Origin: Morinoia aosen
Lineage: Eukaryota; Arthropoda; Malacostraca; Amphipoda; Talitridae
Length of the DNA: 64,000 nt
Assembly (NCBI GenBank): GCA_030386875.1
Contig: CM059564.1
Span: 45,900,075 to 45,964,074 of the forward strand
Direction: 5' to 3'
The position numbers and the translations under genes are program-made. The first letter of the stretch is position 1, and each line of letters starts with the position of its first letter. The notes under the pieces were generated by a model. That model was given only the letters and a program-made list of their open reading frames with translations. It was not told where the DNA came from and did not search any database. This document shows positions 11,589 through 23,373 of the stretch, piece after piece.

Positions 11589-12770
11589 CTAATGATCCTG
11601 CGCCAGACAGACCAGGCGTCTCAGATTGACATATGACTCTATACGAACGAAGAAAAATGACTCACCTCATCTCTCCTCAGGTCACTGCTTGCTTCAAGAT
11701 TCCAAGATTATTCTGTTAAAAAGATGATTGTATTGAGTCAAAGTTTGGTGAATGTGTAGCTCAGGAATGTGTAGGTTCACTGAAGGAAATGATCTTAAAA
11801 TAGTGTCTCAGTATTAACATGAAATTTATTGCGGAATATGGTTACTTTAGACGTTCAAGAAAACAGGAGGAAAGTTTTAATAAGTATAAATTAACATCGA
11901 ATCTCCAATTTTCTTGCTGTATTTCAAGCGCACGTAAGTACGAATAAGAGAATGGTGATAAAGAGTATTTACCCAACAGAAAGAGTTGTCTGTAACACCT
12001 TCGAAGATTTTTAACTTCACCATAAGTGGTACTTGAGATGATTCTTGTAAAATTATTTCAATAACGGGAAATTCACTTGAAACATTGAAACATATAGTGA
12101 TTAGTTTTAAACGATTTTACAAATATAATAAAGGTTTTTTCCCGAAACAAAGGCTCCAAGCATTTCGCTAAAATGTAATTGTTTAACACGCAAGCCGTGT
12201 CGATGCCAGCGTAAAAAAAATGCGATTAAAGTAGTTTCAGGTTCCATGTAAAGTGTTTTCATGCTACAGTGCACATCATTTGCAAAGGAATCACGTACAT
12301 GTCAAATGAAAACATTACAAAAATATTCCCTTCGGAGAAACGATTTCGCCTAATTTGGTGTCATAGTTTCCGCATTTTATAGGCTAAGATGAATGTAAAG
12401 CATACAGCTCCGCATGATACAAAAGTGCTATTTTTTACGAGCCTCCTCCTTATACTCTGTAACTTACGGAAATAATAATATCAAAATTATGAGAATGGTG
12501 GTCTTATGCAATTGGTTTTCCCTAACAGCCAGAATAGTTTGTTTTAAAAAATAATCACTCCTGATTTTTAACAAGAAGTGAAGTGATGACAAGCAACTTT
12601 TGGTAACAAGGGTGCATTTGTAGAGATGCCTTTAATTTCATCAGGAGAACTCATGTATAATAACCGTAGAAAAGGCTTGCTTCTTTTGAAATGCTTTGAT
12701 TGAAATATTATGCCCTTGTCCGGCGGTCTCGTCTGTCGAGTGTTAGTTAATTCATTGATCGGTGCAGCAT
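11589..12770. other. Unique AT-rich sequence, no gene seen
   Basis: Follows the TAA that ends the plus-strand frame of the 27-bp array. No exon, RNA gene or transposon end is recognisable. Confidence 0.55.
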
Positions 12771-13563
12771 TGACATCTGGCCCCTAACGGGCCTTAACAT
12801 CTGGCCCAAAATGTGCCTTAACATCTGGCCCCTAACGTGGCTCAACATCTGGCCCCAAATGGGCCTTAACATCTGGCCCCAAATGTGCCTTAACAACTGG
12901 CCCCAAATGTTCCTTAACATCTGGCCCCAAATGTACCTTAACATCTGGCCCCAAATGTGCCTTAACATCTTGCCCCAAATATGCCTTAACATCTGGCCCC
13001 AAATGTACCTTAACATCTGGCCCCAAATGTGCCTTAACATCTTGCCCCAAATGTGCCTTAACATCTGGCCCCAAATGTGCATTAACATATGGCCCAAAAT
13101 GTGCCTTAACATCTTGCCCCAAATGTGCCTTAACATATGGCCCCAAATGTGCCTTAACATCTTGCCCCAAATGTGCCTTAACATCTGGCCCCAAATGTGC
13201 CTTAACATATGGCCCCAAATGTGCCTTAACATCTTGCCCCAAATGTGCCTTAACATATGGCCCCAAATGTGCCTTAACATCTTGCCCCAAATGTGCCTTA
13301 ACATCTGGCCCCAAATGTGCCTTAACATCTGGCCCCAAATGTGCCTTAACATCTGGCCCCAAATGTACCTTAACATCTGTCCCCAAATGTGCCTTAACAT
13401 CTTGCCCCAAATGTGCCTTAACATCAGGCCCCAAATGTGCCTTAACATATGGCCCCAAATGTGCCTTAACATTAACCCCTAACGTGCCTTAACATCTGGT
13501 CCCAAATGTGCCTTAACATCTGGCCCCAAATGTACCTCAACATCTGGCCTCAAATGTGCTTTA
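12771..13563. repeat. 24-bp minisatellite array, left part, about 33 copies
   Basis: The unit is CTTAACATCTGGCCCCAAAT plus GTGC, 24 bp. Main variants are TGGCCCC/TTGCCCC and ATCTGG/ATATGG, giving apparent alternation of sub-types. 24 bp is eight codons, so frames on both strands stay open with 8-residue periods (MCLNIWPQ on plus, MLRHIWGQ on minus). I regard these as by-products. The array continues at 14773 after a 1.2-kb insertion. Confidence 0.96.
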
Positions 13564-14772
13564 GGTTACTGTCCGAAGCTTCTGCCAGGCCCCTGTCGGT
13601 TCGGCGAGCTTTTTTCATGTTATTGTTGGAAAAGAACCTTTAGGTGGTAGACTATTCGGTCCTAAAATTTTATGGCGCTACGGACAATAGATCCCCCCCC
13701 AGGGGGGGGATTTATTCAGTTCAGCAAAATTTATTCAGCAAAATAAAGTCAATTCAGTCAATTGTGACAATTTAGGACAATTAATTTAGGACAAAAATTT
13801 TGAATTTTCGACCTGATTTCATCCCCATATAAACAAAAAAGATAAATGTAAATGGATAGTTTCAAAACAAACTTTTGTTGGAAATGTTTCATAGATTCTA
13901 AAACTGTGTCTGGTCTTGTTCCAGCAGCAAAACTCAATGAGTTGATACGTTTTGAAATATCCATGAAAATAAACTCAAAAACCAGTATGTCAAATTTTTT
14001 TAAAACTTAGACCTGAATCAAAAAGATGAATAGAAGTAATTGTGTTTCTTTTTAAAAGTTACATATTATAGTCAAATTTCATAAGAATCAGACTGAAAAT
14101 GAAGAATTTCATAATTTTAATATATAAAAATTTATTTTATTTTAATTTTTTGGGGAAATCACAATTCACACTGTGAATATGAAGTTACGCATGGAAATTA
14201 TCGAAATAAAAAATTAAAACTGCATTGAGTTACATAAATTGTCCATTGTCCACCAACAAAAATTTTGTTTTGGTTTATACCCAAAACATATACCTTTCAA
14301 CATTCAAACTGTATCAACTCTTTGAGTTTTGATGCTAGAACAAAACCAAAGACAGTTTTGGAATCCTTGGAACATTTCAAACAAAGTTATAAATTGGATT
14401 TTCCTAATTTTTAGAAAACAAAAAAGTTATATGGCTACAAACCCAAAAATAATTGTTTGTGATGTTATTATAAGGTATCGCTTATCACAGAAATTTTTTT
14501 TCGAAATGTTAAAATTTTAAATTAAAACTCTGTTAGAAATGCTTCAAGGATTCTAAAACTGTCTCTGGTTTTGTTCTAGCACCAAAATTCAATGAGTTGA
14601 TACGTCTTGAAATTTACATAAAAATGCATCAAAAAGCTAATTTTTCGTAAAAAAATAAGGCCTAAATCGAAAAAATGACATGAGTAAAAAAGGTTTACTT
14701 TCAAAAAATACATATACTGGCCAATTTTCAAGCGAATCGGACGAAAAAAGGTCAAAATCCCGGACGGTACCC
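13564..14772. mobile_element. Nonautonomous TIR DNA transposon inserted in the 24-bp array (TTA target duplication)
   Basis: The left end GGTTACTGTCCG (13564-13575) and the right end CGGACGGTACCC (14761-14772) are inverted repeats matching at 10 of 12 positions. TTA flanks both sides (13561-13563, 14773-14775). Removing the element and one TTA restores an uninterrupted array unit, so the insertion boundaries are secure. The 1,209-bp interior has no transposase frame. It holds a diverged module three times: direct at 13881-13965 and 14535-14620, inverted at 14308-14390 (theme ATTCTAAAACTGT, GGTTTTGTT, GAGTTGATACG). A 10-bp-arm palindrome, ATC8-A-G8AT, sits at 13691-13711. TTA duplication and GG-starting ends fit PIF/Harbinger-type MITEs; a TTAA-targeting superfamily is the alternative. 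Confidence 0.85.
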
Positions 14773-14825
14773 TTAACATCTGGTCCCAAATGTGCCTTAA
14801 CATCTGGCCCCAAATGTGCCTTGGG
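14773..14825. repeat. 24-bp minisatellite array, right remnant, 2.2 copies
   Basis: TTAACATCTGGTCCCAAATG and the next unit continue the 24-bp array in exact phase with 13563, showing one array split by the transposon. Confidence 0.95.
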
Positions 14826-15713
14826 CGAACTCAAAGTCTCAAAGATAAATGCAAATTTTCAAACCTTAGCAAGTTAAACATTACCTAGATTTTTATTCAG
14901 AAATATTTGGATAAATTGACTAATTTATCATCATTGCTGATGCAGGAATGAGAAGAAAACTTTTCTCAGTGTTACTAGTTCTAGTAATTTCCTATCTTAA
15001 ATGGAATGTTTAAATTCTATTTGGTGCATGTTGATAAGAAATTTGATCTTGTGTAAAATGGAAATATTGGTAGTACGCAGGAATACCGATCGCTCAGCAC
15101 TCAGTTAAATTAACACGGATTTCTCATCTCATGTACAAAAAGTCATTACGCTACACTTTCTGAAATCAAAAGTGTATTAAAAGTTTTCAAGACAATATAA
15201 CAAAATACAAAAGAAATAAACAGTAACCAAGTTTGAGTTACCCACAACACCTAACGTGGTACAAGCCTTGGATCTATATGCCGCTGGACCACACACGCCA
15301 GCTAACGCCTCATCTCTCACTCCCTGCACTGCAGTGAAAACAATTTTGCCAGAGCCGTGAATGTAGTTTCCAAACGGTTCTTGATGACCGTCTCCATTTC
15401 ATTTCGTCATGCTTACACTACAGTTCGTCATAACTTCCAGAGTTCCTATCTGGAAAAATTTTTCTTGCATTCTATGGGAACGCATTGACATCTTCGAGTA
15501 AGGTGAATTTTAATGCAATTAGAATTCATTGCTCAGCAGTCAAATTCATTTTGGGAATTCATTAAAACATAACATATGGACGAACTTGTGGGCTTAGATC
15601 TATATTCTTTGTATCAGAGATACAGCATTTTTATTTCGTTTATTACTCTGAGTCACTAGGAGAGAAGAAATAATTATTTGGGTGAATTTTTGTCTTTGCC
15701 ACTTAGAGTATGT
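14826..15713. other. Unique AT-rich sequence, no gene seen
   Basis: No exon, RNA gene or repeat boundary could be supported in this stretch. Confidence 0.5.
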
Positions 15714-15782
15714 GCATTTCTCTCCATCAAGTATTTTAAAGAGATTTTTCGCTGGTATTTAATCATTTTTCCGGAATAAAAA
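15714..15782. repeat. Dispersed 69-bp repeat, copy 1
   Basis: The 69 bp starting GCATTTCTCTCCATCAAG and ending CCGGAATAAAAA recur at 18888-18956 in the same orientation with a single base change (AATCATT/AATTATT). Flanks do not match. The sharp boundaries and AATAAAA end suggest the tail of a dispersed transposable element. Confidence 0.9.
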
Positions 15783-17059
15783 ATCTGTTCACACAAACTT
15801 CCAACGACAAAAGTTAAATTTTCTAATCGTATTCAACAAACTGAATTGAACTGTTACAATAGAAATAAATGACATGAGTTCCTAAAAAACGAAACCATTT
15901 TTTGAGCACTCTGTATATTTTTAACTTACTGTGGTAAATGTGTAAAACAAAAACCGCTACAATAGCTTTGATTCATGATTGAGTTTAGGATTGCTCCATT
16001 AAAGCAAGGATGTACGGTTGAAAGTGATTCCTAGTCGAAAACCGGAGTATACAGTGTCTGTGTACTGTAATGGGGAATAACATCGCATTCAGCTCTCCGA
16101 CGCCTTCTGTGGGTATTCGCCAATTCGAATAGCTACATAGTTCTTTACGGACGAGCAAGACCCTCCACCACTGCCTGCTTCTCATCAGGAATGGCTTCGC
16201 TTCCTTCTCACCCTCAAACATTCCACTGTTTTGCAAAGTATCCGAGTCCTCTCAGGCACATTTTGGTTATGTAGCGCTATTTTTGGCAGGAACAATTTCT
16301 AACTATTTCAAATTATTTTCCGCCTCAGAAATGCTGTGAGTGAAAAACTGAATAGACACACTGCTCTATAAGTAAGTGTCGATAACTATGACAGCATCTG
16401 AATACTTGTATACAAACCATGTGGAGAGTTACACATTGGGTTTAAAAATAATTAATTATTTTTTGAAAAAAAACAACAGTGGGTAATCAATTTTAAATTC
16501 AGAGCACACGCAATTCCACAAGCCCCGTGAAACTAAAAGAATAATTCAGAATATAAGCTGTGCAAAAATACGAATATAATTTGTAATGGCATATTAAGAC
16601 TAATTACAGCAGCACTAAAAAAATGTAATATAATAGAAGCCGCGTTTTCCATTATCTTTCGAAGTTTTATGGATGGAAATTCTAAATACACCACATCTAC
16701 TCTCGATGTTTTCAAACATCCGTAAGAAAAATATCGGCGAAACATTTGTGAATAAACTTAAATGTTATTCCATTTATTTACGAATGTATGAATCTATCAG
16801 TCAAGAAAAAACTATCCACTCTGTCTTCGATAGTCCAAAATGTTAAATAAATTGTTTTAAAATATTCATTTTGAACCGGTCCTTGCAAATGCAATTCTCA
16901 CTTGCATCTTTCCATTAGTTAGTGTAAATAATGCATCAGAAATATCATGAACAGGGTCTTAGAGATAAATGTGTACCATTTGCCTTTTCATCCTTAAACC
17001 TTAAAAACTTGTGAAAAATTCACATAATACTTTGAAATTCTGACAGTTTATTTAGCAGA
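15783..17059. other. Unique AT-rich sequence, no supported gene
   Basis: Open frames at 15985-16236 and 16533-16745 (both minus) lack family resemblance, splice context or codon bias. Nothing else is recognisable. Confidence 0.5.
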
Positions 17060-17690
17060 CAAAGAGGACAAAATTTATTTCCGATGCGACCGCCTCCAGC
17101 CATGATGACGGCTCCTGCACTCTTCCAAAGCATGGACTCTGTACGGATGACATCTGCCGTTTCTAACGACTCCACGGCCTATTTGGAGTCCTTCTTTAGG
17201 GTTGCGGTGGCGTCGTGGGGCTTTGCACATACTTTGGCCTCAATTGATGCTTAAAAATAGTGATCCAACGAGTTCCGGTCAGGCGGGTCAGTAGACTTTC
17301 TCCCAAAGTCGCACACGGTATCTCCAGCATGTGGACGATTCTGCCCGCAATGTGAACGGGAGCCGAGTCCTGTTGGCACAAGAACTGCTTATTTAAAGCC
17401 GAGGCTTTCAGCCACAGAATGATTTCTGTTTGCAAGATGTTTCGGTGGGATTCGGCATTCCCTTTTTCTTTGACGTCGAAGACGTAGGTATAGACGTCCC
17501 CTCGCTCCAAACCACTCAGAGGGCCATGACGTGAGATGGTTTCTTCGTGGTCATCGTGCGTAGAACGTCAGTGCTTGGAGTGGCAATCTAGCGATCGGTA
17601 CGTCTGTTACAAGTCCTGTTTTAACAGATTTTGGAATAAAAACCTGTTTTGTGACATTTTGTTTGCACATTTTGTTACTACAGAGTTTAC
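17060..17690 (-). pseudogene. Decayed mariner-type (Tc1/mariner) transposase, C-terminal half
   Basis: Read on the minus strand, 17510-17196 keeps an open stretch with GDVYTYVF and FLCQQDSAPVH. The latter is the conserved FQQDSAP.H block around the second catalytic Asp of mariner transposases. After a frame change, a diverged DRNSLDHYF (from SPDLNPLDY..W), EAKVCAKPH and, further on, MAGGGRIGN follow, matching the usual mariner C-terminal order ending in AGGGHIE. Upstream, MTTKKPSHVMAL corresponds to the region before the VMVW block. At least two in-frame stops and frame changes break it, so it is inactive. No terminal inverted repeats were identified. The mobile function of the family (cut-and-paste at TA) is known; everything about this copy is inference from motif order. 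Confidence 0.78.
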
Positions 17691-18887
17691 TTGAAGAACC
17701 CTTTCAGCAAAGTCCCTATTCTTTCAACAACTGCATGGTTTTCTCGTTCACAATACCACATTTTTCCGCATTTATGTTTTTGTACATTATTTCTACGATT
17801 CAGTTTTCTCAAATTTGAGACGCGAACACCGACATCTTTTCACATTTTCTATCGACAGTGTATGTGCGCTCGTCCGCCCTTCTCAAGTTCGCTTCCAAGG
17901 CACGGAAGAGCGTTTCATTCCTGCATTTGCATCGCTGTCAAGATCTCCTTGGCCTTGTCTTTATTCCGACGGTCGACGTTGTCTAGGCAAGCCTGGGGAC
18001 TGGTTGGGCTGTTTATTCAGCTGCATGGTCTGGTTTTGACGCAATTCTCTCACAAATACTGCCTAGACTAGGCCAGTGTCAGGTGCTTTGACCGCCTCAC
18101 AATGGGCCGAATGTTTGACCCAGCACAATGCAGCCATTTGCGTTCACTGCCGCCTGGCTGGATAGCTAATGCATCGAACACTTTATTTCACATCAAAATA
18201 CACACAGTCAGCGAACATTTCAGCATCAAGTGTAGTAAGTACAGTGAAAGGTCCTAGTCATGCCCGATTAATGCAGGAGCTCAAATTTTGAAAAAGCGAC
18301 TTCGAAATTTTGTTGCAAAGCATTTTTATGCATCCAGAGTTTAGTACCGAAACACTTTTAATTCTTAGTCATCACCTGCTGAGGAGAAGTCTATTCATGA
18401 AACGTGATAGAGAAATATGAGGGGGAAAAACACCATCATATAGCGGCTGAACGTCGGTGAAATTAATGGAAGCTAAAATTACTCGGAACCACATGACCTT
18501 TTACTGAGAAAAGAACGATTGTTACCTGATGCAGCTCATAACAGAATAGTATGAAGTATTAATGCACCCAACTATAAACTTATGAAACTGGCAATCGTAC
18601 GTATTTGTTTAGTCGATATCTTAGTTGCTAGTTACCGTCCTTCCCTACTTTGTTAACATATGACAGAATTGCACACTCTACTTCCAGGAATAGCGTCGAG
18701 GGCAGCTCAGCGGTGCTGCTCTCAGTAATTGCATAGGAAAAAAAGGAGTTTCGTATAAAATGCAAATAATTGAAATCTTTCGTTGAGACGGAGAGTGAAA
18801 TTCACGGCCTTCTCGGCCCTGCTCGATCTTATTAATCCCATAAACTGCATAGTGGGTCGGTCTGTTACATTTTCTACTCTACAGTGA
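17691..18887. other. Unique sequence, possibly decayed N-terminal part of the mariner copy
   Basis: The first few hundred bases could be the far-diverged N-terminal half of the minus-strand transposase (fragments such as CGKMWYCERENH), but I cannot align it with confidence. The rest shows no exon, RNA or repeat. Confidence 0.35.
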
Positions 18888-18956
18888 GCATTTCTCTCCA
18901 TCAAGTATTTTAAAGAGATTTTTCGCTGGTATTTAATTATTTTTCCGGAATAAAAA
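18888..18956. repeat. Dispersed 69-bp repeat, copy 2
   Basis: Second copy of the segment at 15714-15782, same strand, 68 of 69 bases identical, with unrelated flanks. Confidence 0.9.
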
Positions 18957-20237
18957 GCTATAATTAGCAACCAAATTCTCAGATAGAAAATTTAACTGAA
19001 TAAAAAACTTGTCCTCGTGGATCACAGGTGATCCGGCATAACCATAAAGCTAAGAGCATCATCTATGTTCATGTGCTGGTCCCCGTTCACGCTTTGACAT
19101 CAGTCATAAAATAGGGCAAAAGTCATCTCCCAGCTTTAGTGATAACATTGAGTAAAATGTAAGGTTATTATTAGCTGTTATGTTGTTGACAACTGTAATC
19201 AGTTGTGATTGAACGTGTTACAAAGAATGTTCCCCAATAGTTACCAATACCAGCAACACGACCCAGCGGGTCACGAGTAGTCTATTATATATACTAACAA
19301 AACTCTGCTAATTTTGCTGGGTAGGTGTGTTTGTTTGCTAGCTTGCTTCTATGCATGTTTGTTTGCTTGCTTCCTTGTCACTTGCCCCCGTATATGTACG
19401 AATTGCTTTTAGCGTTCGCATGAGACAAAATTTATCACATGCTTCCAGTAAAAAAAGACTGCAAACAATCAACATCATGCGTTTTTCAATAACATGGGTA
19501 AATTCAACTTTTTAATTTTGAATAATCGCTTCGTAATACGTTGAATGAAACTCACGTTTTTCTTGGTCATAAATGAAAATAATCTTACTCGGTGTACTAT
19601 GGTTGAGTTTAGTAACAAATAACCCTCTCACGTTTTTCTCAAAAAAAGTGAAGCAGCCTGAAGCACCAGTACACGAGTGGTCAATGTCCAAGCTCTTCTT
19701 TCAGTCAAAACATTCAACAAAACTCAACACGATGAATGCAGTAATAAAATACTGAAAACACTGCAAGTAACACGAGTTTTTACTGTCACGTAGGGGAGAA
19801 ATTCACGTTCATATACGTGAAATTCATCGCATCAAGCCAACATGTTGCATTGTGAATACAATTTGTTCCAAGCCTTCATTTTGTGATGAATATTTTCCAT
19901 AAACTATTCAATAGAACTCGATGGGCAAATTTTAATTATTTCTATAACGTATCCGTACCATGAAAAATAGTGTTTTTGGGGCACGTGAAAAAATTCACGA
20001 ATATTCTTCTGATTTAATATTTTGACCCAAATACGTTTTTCTTGTTGAAGCCTCGAATATACATCACGAGTGAGAGGTGTCAGTATCTCCAAGTGATGGC
20101 CGCGGTAAAGTTACATTAGACTTATTATCCAACTGATCGCACCTTGTTCAGGAGTCGAAACATTTTACTGGAAACTGTCAAGACTTTGTAATGACGGACG
20201 CCTTTATTTGGTGATGGTGTATGTTGCTCCTCCGGTT
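18957..20237. other. Unique AT-rich sequence with a TTGC-rich patch
   Basis: 19330-19380 is a loose (TTTGCTTGC)n low-complexity patch. No gene or mobile element is supported elsewhere in this stretch. Confidence 0.5.
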
Positions 20238-20296
20238 GTGTCCCCAGTGGTCCCCAGTGATCCCCAGACCGCGGCCCGGGGGTTGGGGGACCGCAG
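20238..20296 (-). mobile_element. hAT-like transposon terminus (fragment)
   Basis: On the minus strand the segment reads GCGGTCCCCCAACCCCCGGG followed by CCGCGGTCTGGGG. This closely resembles the well-known hAT-family terminus of the type AGGGGTCCCCAACC..GGGCCGCGG. It is an isolated GC-rich island in AT-rich DNA. Next to it a 10-bp motif (TGGTCCCCAG) is repeated about three times. The other end and an 8-bp target duplication were not identified. Confidence 0.35.
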
Positions 20297-21240
20297 TCAT
20301 AATTGATGCACACTAACTTGTAATCGTGAACTTTCTATTTAACGATCGTGTACTGAGACCTGATTCGGTTGAGTACAGTTTCGTAAAATTTTCAATCGTA
20401 TTATGTGCCATGCATATTTAGGGAACAGGTCCAGCCTCAAGGTTACAGGAAATCCCGTGAAGAAACTGGGTTATGAAGTTGTAAGTCTGTCTGTCACTTG
20501 ATCTTGATGAGTAACCGTAATAATTTTCATTTTTGCACCTAATTATCGTTTATAGTTATGTTAATACTGCTTTATGATACACTCGGGCGAATCGCACTAT
20601 CCTGTAAATGCTTGCGTGTACACGTGCCGTTCCTCCAATCCAAAATTCCCTCGTAAATGCAGCCTAGAAAGGGGCAAGCGTTTCGTAACAATACATACAA
20701 TTACCATCCTCTACAGATTTATGTTGCAACATACATATCGTTTCTACCAACATACAGGTAAGTAGAAAGTTCCTGTCTAACATCAAAGTTTTACTTGAGT
20801 TTACGTAAGCCCTGCGAGTCGCAGAAAATAAGGTAGAGGATGACTGCGGAAAATCTACAGTATACTTTTCATTTAAGAACTCTTCCTGTTAGTCGATTAT
20901 TGTACCATTTTATTGGTTTAATATTTAATGCAAGTAATAACATATTCATTATTGACTTAGGTGATACAATCCCCGATGGCAGAAGAGGGTTGTATAAATT
21001 ATCCGGGTAACCTGACGGCAGCTGCAGCGCAGAGGAGCACAACGGAAGACAAGGAAGGAAATGAAGGGAGGGGGGACAGGAGAAACCATCCTTCGCACCG
21101 AACACAAACACCAGGAAAGGAAGAGTTCCTCTACACTGCGGACCAAAGAACGAAGCTGTGACAAAAATTGAGTACACCTAAATACACTTAGCCCCCTCCA
21201 ACTCGAACTGCAATACATGTAACCTAGGCACGCCTGGTGC
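20297..21240. other. Unique sequence, no supported gene
   Basis: A consensus donor CAG|GTAAGT lies at 20755-20763 after a short open segment, with possible acceptors at about 20655 and 20715, but the exon would be only 42-100 nt with no family evidence. Overlapping open frames at 20869-21218 on both strands look like chance. Confidence 0.4.
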
Positions 21241-21543
21241 CAGGGGGGATCTTAGTGCTCGCGATAGCCATGTGCTAGAGGTTCTGCCGCCGTGGGGCAG
21301 AGACCCGGGTTCGAAACTCGGCGCTGGCGGTGGCGATTTTCTCTGTTGGGTATAGGAGAAAAATTCCAAGCACAATACCCCACTCTACCCAGGTGTCTGA
21401 AATGGGTACCGGTCTTGACCGGGGGAAAGCGTCATGGCGTCTTGGCGTTAGTTATAAGGCATTTGAAAATCCAATGTACAAGGTGCTATGTATCAGGCTT
21501 GGTTGGAAATAAAGCATCCGTAGATGCCTTCATTATTATTAAC
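21241..21543 (+). mobile_element. tRNA-derived SINE-like element
   Basis: GGGTTCGAAACTC (21307-21319) is a good RNA polymerase III B box. About 40 bp upstream, TTAGTGCTCGCGATAGCC resembles a degraded A box. The layout (tRNA-like head, about 200-bp body containing GAAATGGGTACCGGTC, and an ATT-rich 3' end CATTATTATTAAC) is that of a SINE with an A/T-rich tail. A functional tRNA is unlikely because no acceptor stem can be paired. No second copy is in the window, so the boundaries are approximate. Confidence 0.6.
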
Positions 21544-23108
21544 ATGCAGTCAACGCTGTGTTTCTAAACATTTTGAAGAAGTTTGGACTAACCAGCGGGT
21601 GTGTAGGCTTACTACGCTAGAGCAAGGGCAACCCCAACTGCAGGCGGACGCGCGTCGCTGCCGCACCGACGTGCCCGCCCCCACCGGCCGAAGGCCCCGC
21701 ACTGTGGGGCGTGCTGTGGGAGTGGGGCATGAGAGCACGAAGGAATCTTAGTGCGATTTGGGGGAAACTACCCCACGAATGTGCGTCTCAAATATTAGCT
21801 TTGCGTCAAATTTTTCTGCGAGAATATTCAAATCGAAGCAGATACGAACCTCGCGACCTGCCAAAGGCAACTCAGCGACTGAAGGAAGTCCGACACAGAG
21901 AACGGCGCATCCATGCAAATCAGACGTCTCCTAACAGCAGCATGAGCTGCCAGCAATTACATCTTCAGCTCACAAAACCGAGAGAGCTTGCCAGCAACTA
22001 CCATCTCGAATACCTTCGATAAAATTCGAGTACTGGAAATAAGACCATGATATCCCTCAGTTAATTAATATTGATTTTAGCTTTCTAGTCATCTAATCTT
22101 CACGAGAACATCACTCAGGGCTACCACAAAATCAAAAGAGCCCTGTAGAAAGGAGTTATTTGCTTTCATGTCGTATTTTATTCATTAATATTGCATTTTA
22201 CACACAGTAGTTTTAATCATTGTTATTCTGATTAGCCAAATTTTATTCCTGGCTATTTTTCAATGATGGATATCTTTCACGAAGTTTTATGCAAGTTTCT
22301 TACACAAAAGGTACAGTCGATCTCGACGTTGTACAGAATTTGTTTGTTTTCAGCAAAAATTTTCCCATACCTTGATCGTAGAGGGGTCGTCCTTAATGGA
22401 ATCCTAATACGAGGCACATTTTGTCTTCTGGTTGCAAAACTGTAAGAAATCGGCATTCATTTAAGGAGATAAAAATATCCAAAGAATCTGAAAAGGTGAA
22501 CTCGCAGTTTACAGAGTAAAATTTATATATATATTTATCTGTTTAAAGAGGATTGAAGAAACACGTCAGATTCCAAAAAGTTAAATTAAATCCTCATAAC
22601 TTAACTGATTCACCCGATCGCATGCATGTGAGGTCGCATCTACATTGTTCACGGAAGTAGTTTAAAAGTTTAAATACAGCCACTTCATCGTAAAGTTGAC
22701 AGTTGCAGATCACATTGTTCTTACGATCAAGGGAGTAAAGAAGATGCGAGGAAAGTTTTGTCTCCAGAAATACCAAGTTCACTTAATTAATTTTCAGATG
22801 TGAATTCAAGAAGCTCTGAGAGTTATTCTCCTCGTTGTAAAATATCAAGTTCCATAGTCAATGAGATTTCATTGTCGCCGAGCCACATAAATTCTTGGGT
22901 ATCGTGAGACGATCTCCCAGTCAACTGTCTACTGTGAGCAGCATTAGAGGCTCCCTCGAGACTGGCTCAATGAGCCTGAACCAAACGAGCGACCGAGATT
23001 GCGGCTCTCCACCGGGAAATATTGCACCGGGTCATCATGGAATCGCCGTGTAACAGCCGAGCGAGAAATGTTCCTTTTATTTTGCTGCTTGTAAGAGCCG
23101 TATCAGGA
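21544..23108. other. Unique sequence, GC-rich patch, no supported gene
   Basis: 21625-21740 is unusually GC-rich (CGCGTCGCTGCCGCACCGAC region) and is open in several frames. No start context, splice pair or family motif supports an exon. Confidence 0.4.
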
Positions 23109-23183
23109 GTTATTTCCTTGAGTGTACAAACGACTGCATTCGTTATTTTATTCGTTATTTCCTTGAGTGTACAAACGACTGCA
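23109..23183. repeat. 30-bp direct duplication, 45-bp spacing
   Basis: GTTATTTCCTTGAGTGTACA and the next ten bases occur identically at 23109-23138 and 23154-23183. Confidence 0.93.
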
Positions 23184-23373
23184 GAAATGCTCCTGCTACT
23201 GCAGTGGTGTGCTACCCACAATTTCATATGCATTTTGCACTGTGCGAAAAATTTCACTGTCGAGGAAAACGTAATTCTCATACGCATTCTTTTATGGAGT
23301 CGAAGGTCTAAAATTCGAATTTCGAAGCAAAACTTTTGTCCCGCGTCTGATGGCCTCGTATGTTCATGCCGTT

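Noticed and set aside
12747-13482. Overlapping 208-241-codon frames (MLRHIWGQ and MCLNIWPQ repeats) on both strands
   Set aside because: A direct result of a 24-bp stop-free unit; no splice context, start context or unique flanking coding sequence.
20716-20757. Small plus-strand exon ending CAG|GTAAGT
   Set aside because: The donor is perfect but the exon would be 42 nt with no recognisable peptide, and the acceptor choice is ambiguous.
21246-21325. Functional tRNA gene
   Set aside because: A B box is present, but the A box is degraded and no acceptor stem pairs; a SINE head explains it better.
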